A DNA stretch of 64,000 bases, taken from the NCBI GenBank assembly GCA_964235765.1, contig CAXSDH010000010.1, forward strand, positions 3,086 through 67,085, written 5' to 3'. Of this stretch, positions 58,108 to 64,000 are shown piece after piece. Every line of letters begins with the position of its first letter. Position 1 is the first letter of the stretch. A program made the position numbers and the translations under genes. The DNA is from JAVVHH01 sp964235765 (GTDB taxonomy: Bacteria; Pseudomonadota; Alphaproteobacteria; Acetobacterales; Acetobacteraceae). Under the pieces are notes generated by a model. The model ran no database searches, was not told the origin of the DNA, and saw nothing but the letters and a program-made list of their open reading frames with translations.

Positions 58108-59229
58108 CTACTGCTCAAGCGGCGCGCCATCGATCGGCCGCTGGTCGACGATGTTCAAGCCGTAACCCTCTAGACCCACCACGGTGCGGCGCGTGTTCGA
58201 AAGCAGGATCATGTCGCGAATGCCGAGATCGACCAGGATTTGCGCGCCGATGCCGTAATCGCGCAAGAAGTGCCGCGGCCTCGGGTGACTGTCGAGCAGC
58301 CGCACCCGTTCCGAGAGCGCGTCGGGGCGCGTGTCGCGGATCAGCACCACGGCTCCCCTGCCCTCGGCCGCGATCATACGCATGGCGCCGTGCAGGGTCG
58401 ACCACTGGTGGGCGCCGACCATGTCGTTGACGATATCGACCGCGTGCATCCGCACCATGGGCGGCACCGGGCCGGTCACGTCGCCCTTGGTCAGGACCAG
58501 GTGCTCCGCGTGGTCCAGCGTCGTGGCATAGACGCTCAGCCGCCAGTCGCCGCCGGCGCCGTGGTGGAGCGCTCCGTCCTGGACGCGGCGCACCAGGCGT
58601 TCCGTGCGGCGGCGATAGCCGATCAGGTCGGCGATGGTGCCCAGCTTCAGGTTGTGGTGCTGGGCGAAGGCGATCAGGTCCGGCAGCCGGGCCATCGTGC
58701 CGTCCTCGTTCATGATCTCGCAGATCACCCCGGCGGGCGTCTGTCCGGCCAGGCGCGCGATGTCCACCGCCGCCTCGGTATGCCCGGCGCGCACCAGCGT
58801 GCCGCCCTCGCGCGCCACCAGCGGGAACACGTGCCCCGGCGTCACGATGCCGTCCCGGTGGGTTTCAGGGTTGATCGCGACCGCGATGGTGCGGGCACGG
58901 TCGGCGGCCGAGATGCCGGTGGTGACACCCTCCCGCGCCTCGATGGAAACCGTAAACGCCGTTTGATGCCGCGTGTTGTTCGATTGGCTCATCAGCGGCA
59001 GGCCGAGCTGTTCCACCCGCTGCCGGGTCATGGCGAGACAGATCAGGCCGCGGGCGTAGCGGGCCATGAAGTTGATGGCGTCGGGCGTCGCGAATTGGGC
59101 GGGGATGACCAGGTCGCCCTCGTTCTCGCGGTCCTCGTCATCCACCAGAATGAACATGCGCCCCGCCCGCGCCTCGTCGATGAGGTCGGCGGCGCCGGAA
59201 AGGTACTCGGTCAGGCTGGAGGTCTTCAT
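58108..59229 (-). CDS. ribB: DHBP synthase with degenerate GTP cyclohydrolase II domain (RibBA-like)
   Basis: A 373-residue protein. Residues 1-205 are an intact 3,4-dihydroxy-2-butanone-4-phosphate synthase (DDEDRENEGDLVIPAQF, HRDGIVTPGHVFPL, RAGHTEAAVDIARLAG). Residues about 215-373 align with GTP cyclohydrolase II, but the zinc cysteines of that enzyme are missing: VRMHAVDIVNDMVGAHQWST stands where the SEC...CDCG ligands should be. GTP cyclohydrolase activity must come from another gene. ATG 59229 overlaps the riboflavin synthase stop by four bases. DHBP synthase is the safe call. Confidence 0.93.
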   Translation of the reverse strand: MKTSSLTEYLSGAADLIDEARAGRMFILVDDEDRENEGDLVIPAQFATPDAINFMARYARGLICLAMTRQRVEQLGLPLMSQSNNTRHQTAFTVSIEAREGVTTGISAADRARTIAVAINPETHRDGIVTPGHVFPLVAREGGTLVRAGHTEAAVDIARLAGQTPAGVICEIMNEDGTMARLPDLIAFAQHHNLKLGTIADLIGYRRRTERLVRRVQDGALHHGAGGDWRLSVYATTLDHAEHLVLTKGDVTGPVPPMVRMHAVDIVNDMVGAHQWSTLHGAMRMIAAEGRGAVVLIRDTRPDALSERVRLLDSHPRPRHFLRDYGIGAQILVDLGIRDMILLSNTRRTVVGLEGYGLNIVDQRPIDGAPLEQ

Positions 59230-59825
59230 GGCGCCTCTAAGCTGCGAGCGACGTAGCGCGCCAGCATGTCGATCTCGATATGCACGTCCGCGCCCGGCCG
59301 CAAGCCTCCAAGGGTGGTGGCGGACCAGGTATGCGGGATGATGTTGACCTCGAAGGCGCGGCCTCGCACCGCGTTGACGGTCAGCGAGACGCCGTCGACG
59401 GCCACGCTTCCCTTCTGCGCGATGAAGCGGGCCGCCGCCGCCGGCGCCTCGATGCCCACGCGGTTGGAGCCGTTTTCCGCCACCACCGCGAGCACCCTGC
59501 CCTGCCCGTCGATGTGGCCGGAAACGAAGTGCCCGCCCAGTTCGTCGCCGACCCGCAGCGAGCGTTCCAGGTTCATCCGGCTGCCAACTGTCCAGGACCC
59601 CAGGCCGGTTTTCGACAGCGTTTCGGCCGAGACATCCACGGCAAACCAATCGGGCCCGACATCCACGGCGGTCAGGCAGCACCCGGCGCAAGCGATCGAA
59701 GCGCCGATGGCGATGGCGTCCGTATCCGGCCAGGGCGCGGCGATCACCAGCCGCATGTCATGCCCGCCGCCCAGGGAGGTCATGCTGCGAACCCCGCCCA
59801 CGGCGGTGACGATGCCGGTGAACAT
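59226..59825 (-). CDS. ribE: Riboflavin synthase, alpha chain
   Basis: A 199-residue enzyme dismutating two lumazines into riboflavin. Two homologous lumazine-binding halves are visible: MFTGIVTAVGGVRSM / CAGCCLTAVDVGPDWFAVDV, and GGHFVSGHIDGQGRVLAVV / VDGVSLTVNAVRGRAFEVNI. The length is standard. It starts one base after the ribD stop and overlaps the ribBA-type gene. No FMN riboswitch was found in front of this block. Confidence 0.95.
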   Translation of the reverse strand: MFTGIVTAVGGVRSMTSLGGGHDMRLVIAAPWPDTDAIAIGASIACAGCCLTAVDVGPDWFAVDVSAETLSKTGLGSWTVGSRMNLERSLRVGDELGGHFVSGHIDGQGRVLAVVAENGSNRVGIEAPAAAARFIAQKGSVAVDGVSLTVNAVRGRAFEVNIIPHTWSATTLGGLRPGADVHIEIDMLARYVARSLEAP

Positions 59826-60917
59826 CTATGCCCTCCGATACAGGGTCAGCAGGTCGGGGCCGAGCGCGCGCGTGCCGGTTCGGATGAAGTGCGGCATCGC
59901 CTCGAGCGCGCTCACGCCGAACGCCTGCGCCGCGGGCCAGCCGTCGCCGCCCATCACCGACGGTGCATGGAACCAGGCGATCCGGTCCACCAGTCCCGCC
60001 CGCAACAGCGCGCCCGCAATCTGCGCGCCGCCTTCCACCAACAGCCGGGTCAGCCCCGCCGCGCCGAGCGCCGCCAAGCCCGCGTGCAGGTCGATGCCCA
60101 GCTCGGCCGCGGCGACCTCGAACAGCCTGGCCCCCGCGTCGCGCAAGGCGGCGACCCGGCCGGGATCAGCGCCCGCCCGGTGCAGGAGCCAGGTTGGGGC
60201 CTCCCGCGCGGTGCTGACCACGCGAGCCGTCAACTGGGTACGCAAGTGGCTGTCCGCCACGATCCGCAGGCCGGGGCCGCGCCGATAGCCGGGGATGCGG
60301 CAGGTCAGTTCGGGGTTGTCGGCCTGAACGGTGCCGGCACCCACCAGCACGCCGTCATGCCGGCCCCGCATGGCGTGGGCCGCCTTGCGCGCCTCCGGCC
60401 CGGTGATCCATTGGCTCTCCCCGCCTTGCGTGGCGATACGGCCGTCGAGCGTGGTGGCGAGCTTGAGCGTCACCATCGGGCGGCCCAGGCGAAGCCGGGT
60501 GAGGAAACCCTCTTGCAGCGCCTCGGCTTCGTCCCGCAGCACGCCCACCGCCACGTCTATGCCCGCTTCCCGCAGCCGGGCGATGCCCGCGCCGTTCACT
60601 TGCGGGTACGGATCGCGGCACGCGACCACCACCCGCTGCACCCCGGCCGCGATCAGCGCCTCCGCGCAAGGCGGCGTTTCGCCGTGATGGCTGCAGGGTT
60701 CCAGCGTGACGTAGGCCGTCGCGCCCCGCGCCGCCGGGCCGGCCATGGCGAGCGCCGCAGTTTCGGCATGGGGCCGGCCGCCAGGCGCGGTATGGCCCCG
60801 GCCGACAACGAGCCCATCGCGCACCAGCACGCAGCCGACCGCCGGGTTGGGCCAGGTGTTGCCGAGGCCGCGGCGCGCGAGCGCCAGGGCCGCGCGCATA
60901 TGCTCCGCATCCTGCAT
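59826..60917 (-). CDS. ribD: Bifunctional riboflavin deaminase/reductase
   Basis: A 363-residue fusion. Deaminase domain (1-145) with zinc ligands H50 and catalytic E52 (GRPHAETAALAM), C75 and C84 (LEPCSHHGETPPC). Reductase domain (about 150-363) with VTLKLATTLDGRIATQGGES, HDGVLVGAGTVQADNPELTC and LVEGGAQIAGALLRAGLVD. It catalyses the second and third steps of riboflavin synthesis. It lies 5 bases behind nrdR, as in many alphaproteobacteria. Confidence 0.95.
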   Translation of the reverse strand: MQDAEHMRAALALARRGLGNTWPNPAVGCVLVRDGLVVGRGHTAPGGRPHAETAALAMAGPAARGATAYVTLEPCSHHGETPPCAEALIAAGVQRVVVACRDPYPQVNGAGIARLREAGIDVAVGVLRDEAEALQEGFLTRLRLGRPMVTLKLATTLDGRIATQGGESQWITGPEARKAAHAMRGRHDGVLVGAGTVQADNPELTCRIPGYRRGPGLRIVADSHLRTQLTARVVSTAREAPTWLLHRAGADPGRVAALRDAGARLFEVAAAELGIDLHAGLAALGAAGLTRLLVEGGAQIAGALLRAGLVDRIAWFHAPSVMGGDGWPAAQAFGVSALEAMPHFIRTGTRALGPDLLTLYRRA

Positions 60918-60922
60918 GGCGC

Positions 60923-61378
60923 CTATGTAGGCTCGTCGAGCGAGCCCAGGAAGGCCTCGAAGTCGCGCGCCTCCCGGAAATCCCGGTAAACGCTGGCGAA
61001 GCGGACGTAGGCGACCGCGTCCACCTCCTTAAGCGTCTCCATCACCAGCTCACCCACCTGCTTGCTGGGAACGTCATTCTCGCCGGAGGCTTCGAGCTGG
61101 CGCACGATGCCGTTGACGATGCGCTCGATGCGCTCCTCCTCCACCGGGCGCTTGCGGAGCGCGATGCGGATGGAGCGGGCAAGCTTGTCGCGGTCGAACG
61201 GCACCCGGCGCCCATCGGATTTCAGCACCACCAGTTCGCGCAACTGCACCCGCTCGATGGTGGTGAACCGCTGCCCGCAATTGCCGCACAGCCGCCGCCG
61301 CCGGATCGCCGAGCCGTCATCGGCGGGCCGGCTATCCTTGACTTGGGTATCTTCGTGTCCGCAGAACGGGCAGCGCAT
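60923..61378 (-). CDS. nrdR: Transcriptional repressor NrdR
   Basis: A 151-residue repressor of ribonucleotide reductase genes. The zinc ribbon MRCPFCGHEDTQVKDSRP...CGNCGQRF is complete, followed by the ATP-cone (VLKSDGRRVPFDRDKLARSI). It senses ATP/dATP. It stands between glyA and ribD; the gap to the upstream glyA stop is 20 bases. Confidence 0.96.
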   Translation of the reverse strand: MRCPFCGHEDTQVKDSRPADDGSAIRRRRLCGNCGQRFTTIERVQLRELVVLKSDGRRVPFDRDKLARSIRIALRKRPVEEERIERIVNGIVRQLEASGENDVPSKQVGELVMETLKEVDAVAYVRFASVYRDFREARDFEAFLGSLDEPT

Positions 61379-61398
61379 CTACGGCGCCAGGGTGCGGC

Positions 61399-62727
61399 TC
61401 AACCGCTGAACCCGGCCCCGGCCCCAGCCCCGGCATATATTGGAAACCGCGCGCACAACGCCTGCACCCGAGCCGACACCGCTTGTTCCACCGCCTCGTT
61501 CCCGGCGCTGTTGGAGCGGGCAAGACCGTCCAGCACCTCGTTGATCATCAAGCCGATTTCGCGGAATTCAGGGATGCCGAAGCCTCGCGTCGTGGCCGCC
61601 GGGCTGCCCAGCCGAATGCCCGAAGTCACCGCCGGCTTCTCGGGGTCGAACGGGATGGCGTTCTTGTTGGCGGTGATATGCGCGCGTTCCAGGCTGGCCT
61701 CCGCCGCCTTGCCGGTCACGCGCTTCGGGCGGAGATCCACCAGCATGAGGTGGCTGTCGGTGCCACCGGTGACGATGTCGCAGCCCTGCTCCACCAGGGT
61801 TTCGGCGAGCATGCGGGCATTGTCGACCACGGCCCGTTGATAGAGCTTGAACTCTGGCCGCAGCGCCTCGCCGAAGGCCACGGCCTTGCCGGCGATCACG
61901 TGCATCAGCGGGCCGCCCTGCAATCCCGGGAACACGGCCGAATTGAACTTCTTGCCGAGGTCGAGATCGTTGGACAGGATCATGCCGCCTCGCGGCCCGC
62001 GCAACGTCTTGTGCGTCGTCGTGGTCACGACATGCGCATGCGGCAGCGGCGTCGGATACACACCCGCCGCGATCAGCCCGGCGTAATGCGCCATGTCCAC
62101 CATGAACCAAGCGCCAACCTCGTCGGCCACCCGGCGAATCCTGGCGAAGTCGATCGCCCGCGGATAGGCGGAGCCGCCGGCGATGATCATCTTCGGCTTC
62201 TCGCTACGGGCAAGCTGCTCCAGCTCGTCGTAGTCCAGCAGCCCGTCATCCTTGCGGACGCCGTATTGAATGGCCCGGAACCACTTGCCCGACAGGTTTG
62301 GGGCCGCCCCGTGGGTAAGGTGGCCGCCGGCAGCAAGGCTCATGCCCAGGATGGCGTCGCCGGGTTGCAGCAACGCCAGGAACACCGCCTGGTTCGCCTG
62401 CGCGCCGGAATGCGGCTGCACGTTGGCGTAGGCGCAGCCGAATAGCTGCTTTGCCCGCTCGATGGCCAGCGTCTCGGCCTTGTCCACTTCGAAGCAGCCG
62501 CCGTAGTAGCGGCGGCCCGGGTAGCCCTCGGCATACTTGTTGGTGAGCACGGAGCCCTGCGCCTCCAGCACCGCGGCGGAGACGATGTTTTCGCTGGCGA
62601 TCAGCTCGATGCCGTCCTGCTGGCGCACTAACTCGGCCGTGATGGCGGCTGCGAGGTCCGGATCGGTGTCGGCCAGCGGCGCGGAGAAGAACCGGGCGAG
62701 GCTGCTGGCTGGGGTCTGCTCGTTCAT
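61399..62727 (-). CDS. glyA: Serine hydroxymethyltransferase
   Basis: A 442-residue PLP enzyme interconverting serine and glycine with tetrahydrofolate. It shows DGIELIASENIVSAAVLEAQ, NKYAEGYPGRRYYGG, FMVDMAHYAGLIAAGVYP and the PLP lysine K240 (TTTTHKTLRGPRGG). GAGGG stands seven bases before ATG 62727. It opens the glyA-nrdR-rib-nusB-thiL run, and the 72 bases upstream (62728-62799) should hold its promoter, which I could not place confidently. Confidence 0.96.
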   Translation of the reverse strand: MNEQTPASSLARFFSAPLADTDPDLAAAITAELVRQQDGIELIASENIVSAAVLEAQGSVLTNKYAEGYPGRRYYGGCFEVDKAETLAIERAKQLFGCAYANVQPHSGAQANQAVFLALLQPGDAILGMSLAAGGHLTHGAAPNLSGKWFRAIQYGVRKDDGLLDYDELEQLARSEKPKMIIAGGSAYPRAIDFARIRRVADEVGAWFMVDMAHYAGLIAAGVYPTPLPHAHVVTTTTHKTLRGPRGGMILSNDLDLGKKFNSAVFPGLQGGPLMHVIAGKAVAFGEALRPEFKLYQRAVVDNARMLAETLVEQGCDIVTGGTDSHLMLVDLRPKRVTGKAAEASLERAHITANKNAIPFDPEKPAVTSGIRLGSPAATTRGFGIPEFREIGLMINEVLDGLARSNSAGNEAVEQAVSARVQALCARFPIYAGAGAGAGFSG

Positions 62728-62799
62728 GGATGTGCCCTCGAAGTCTGTGCCGGCTGCTTATCACGCCTGCCGCGCCGTGCGGTAGAACGTCGGACGAGG

Positions 62800-64000
62800 T
62801 CAGATGACGCCCTTGTCCCGCAACTCCGCCAACCGGGCCCCGGACAGCCCGAGCCGCCCGCCCAGTACCTCGTCCGTATGCTGCCCCAGCATCGGCGGCG
62901 GCAGGCGGTAATCCGCCGGCGTCTCCGAGAGCCGCACCGGATTGGCGATCACCCGCACGCCGTCGGGCGTTGCGGCATGGGGCATCTGAACCACGACGCC
63001 CCGCGCCTGCACATGCGGGTCGGCGAACACCTTCTCGAGCGTGTTGATCGGCCCGCAGCCGATTTTCAGCGCCTCCAGCCGGTCTATCCACCACGCCGTC
63101 GCCTGCCCTTGCATGACCGGGGTGAGCGTATCCGTAACCAGTTCGCGGTTGCTCACCCGCGCGGCGTTGCTCGCGAACCGCTCATCGGCCAGCAGGTGCG
63201 CGAGCCCGGTGTTCTCGCAGAACCGCTTGAACGTCGGGTCATTGCCGATCGACAGCACGATATGCCCATCGGCGGTGGGGAAAACTTGATACGGGACGAT
63301 GTTCGGGTGGTCGTTCCCGAGGCGCGCCGGGCTTTCGCCGGTCGCCAAGTAGTTCATGCCCTGGTTGGCGAGCCAAGCGACATGCGTGTCCAGCATGCCG
63401 ATATCGACCTGCTGCCCCTGCCCTGTCGCCTCCCGGTGGCGCAGCGCGGCCAGCACGCCGATGCAGCCATACAGCCCGGCGAACAGGTCCGCGACCGGCA
63501 CGCCGACCTTGATCGGCATCCCGGCCGGCTCTCCGGTTAGGCTCATCACCCCGCCCATCGCCTGCACCAGCCCGTCATAGCCCGGCCGCGGCGCGTACGG
63601 CCCTGTCTGCCCGAAGCCCGTGATGCTGCAATAGATCACGCCCGGGAACCGCGCATGCACCTGCTCATAGCCCAGCCCGTATTTCGACAGCGCGCCCACC
63701 TTAAAGTTTTCCACCAGGATGTCGCTCCTGGCGATCAGCGCCATGGCGATCTCCTGGCCCTCCGGCTGGGCGATATCGAGGGTGACGGAGCGCTTGTTCC
63801 GGTTCACGCCAACGAAGTAGGCGCTCTCCTTCGTGCCCGGCATGAACGGCGGGGCGAAGCCGCGCGTGTCGTCGCCGCTGCCGGGCTTCTCTACCTTGAT
63901 CACGTCTGCCCCGAGGTCCGCCAGCATCTGCACGCAGGTCGGCCCGGCCAGCACGCGGGTGAGGTCGAACACGGTCAGGCCCTTGAGCGGGCCCGTCGGC
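62800..64000 (-). CDS. CaiB/BaiF family CoA transferase, 5' end outside the window
   Basis: At least 400 residues of a class III CoA transferase moving CoA between carboxylic acids. It contains FDLTRVLAGPTCVQMLADLG, ADVIKVEKPGSGDDTRGF, the catalytic-aspartate region RPGYDGLVQAMGGVMSLTGE and the C-terminal PPPMLGQHTDEVLGGRLGLS. A GTG at 63972 could be read as a start, but the frame stays open to the window end and encodes PTGPLKGLT just before it, the usual N-terminus of the family, so the true start is beyond 64000. The acyl substrate is not predictable. Confidence 0.9.
   Translation of the reverse strand, partial: PTGPLKGLTVFDLTRVLAGPTCVQMLADLGADVIKVEKPGSGDDTRGFAPPFMPGTKESAYFVGVNRNKRSVTLDIAQPEGQEIAMALIARSDILVENFKVGALSKYGLGYEQVHARFPGVIYCSITGFGQTGPYAPRPGYDGLVQAMGGVMSLTGEPAGMPIKVGVPVADLFAGLYGCIGVLAALRHREATGQGQQVDIGMLDTHVAWLANQGMNYLATGESPARLGNDHPNIVPYQVFPTADGHIVLSIGNDPTFKRFCENTGLAHLLADERFASNAARVSNRELVTDTLTPVMQGQATAWWIDRLEALKIGCGPINTLEKVFADPHVQARGVVVQMPHAATPDGVRVIANPVRLSETPADYRLPPPMLGQHTDEVLGGRLGLSGARLAELRDKGVI

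Noticed and set aside
62728..62799. FMN riboswitch or glycine riboswitch before glyA and the rib genes
   Set aside because: The gap is 72 bases and shows none of the conserved aptamer blocks.

Overview
The window is a stretch of GC-rich chromosome from an alphaproteobacterium, most likely Rhodospirillales and probably Acetobacteraceae. The evidence is the gene order dusB-ntrB-ntrC-ntrY-ntrX-aminotransferase-hfq-hflX, the fused ispDF, an RNase E with a long insertion in its S1 domain, the order rpmF-plsX-fabH-ihfA-merR, and the riboflavin block glyA-nrdR-ribD-ribE-ribBA-ribH-nusB-thiL. Family placement is inference. Almost all the DNA is coding; the only gap above 300 bases is the leader in front of rne. 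No insertion sequence, prophage, CRISPR array or rRNA was seen. There is one tRNA gene, tRNA-Pro(GGG).

Layout. 1-6.9 kb, minus strand: flavin reductase, CsbD-like stress protein with its own terminator, MFS carrier, prfB with a classical +1 frameshift site, penicillin-binding protein 1A and a murein amidase. 7.3-12.4 kb, plus strand: rne, two amino-acid ABC permeases without ATPase or binding protein, and a DUF2272 lipoprotein. 12.5-13.9 kb: rhodanese and, divergently, cysteine synthase. 13.9-24.7 kb, minus strand: six co-directional genes, namely a family-4 glycosyltransferase, an unusual repeat protein, a 971-residue TPR/two-glycosyltransferase protein, a Sel1-repeat protein, an HlyD-type adaptor and a type I secretion ABC exporter. 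This is the most distinctive accessory block. It looks like a combined glycosylation and export system, but it has no visible cargo or outer-membrane channel gene.

24.8-33.3 kb: GNAT acetyltransferase; a 102-residue fragment-like relative of CobW without a P-loop; an ArsR-methyltransferase fusion separated from that fragment by a perfect palindrome; metH; cation efflux protein; TonB-like protein; cob(I)alamin adenosyltransferase; AI-2E-type membrane protein. This is a methionine/cobalamin neighbourhood probably controlled by a SahR-like regulator. 33.3-41.5 kb: two small exported proteins, then a YfgM-like protein, BamB, Der, an IalB-like protein and MazG as a tight plus-strand run; then, on the minus strand, an inositol-monophosphatase-type enzyme, HflX and Hfq.

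41.6-49.8 kb, minus strand: class IV aminotransferase, NtrX, NtrY, NtrC, NtrB and DusB, the nitrogen-control region. The NtrX here has lost the sigma54-contact motif. 49.9-64 kb: ispDF, tRNA-Pro, MerR-like, IHF alpha, FabH, PlsX, L32, YceD/DUF177, cytochrome bc1 chaperone, BamE-like lipoprotein, ThiL, NusB, riboflavin genes, NrdR, GlyA and a CaiB-type CoA transferase whose 5' end runs off the window. Many genes overlap by 1-4 bases (ATGA, GTGA, TGATG), and GTG and TTG starts are common, so several starts are judgement calls noted per entry. All family assignments come from reading the translated sequence; no database search was run.
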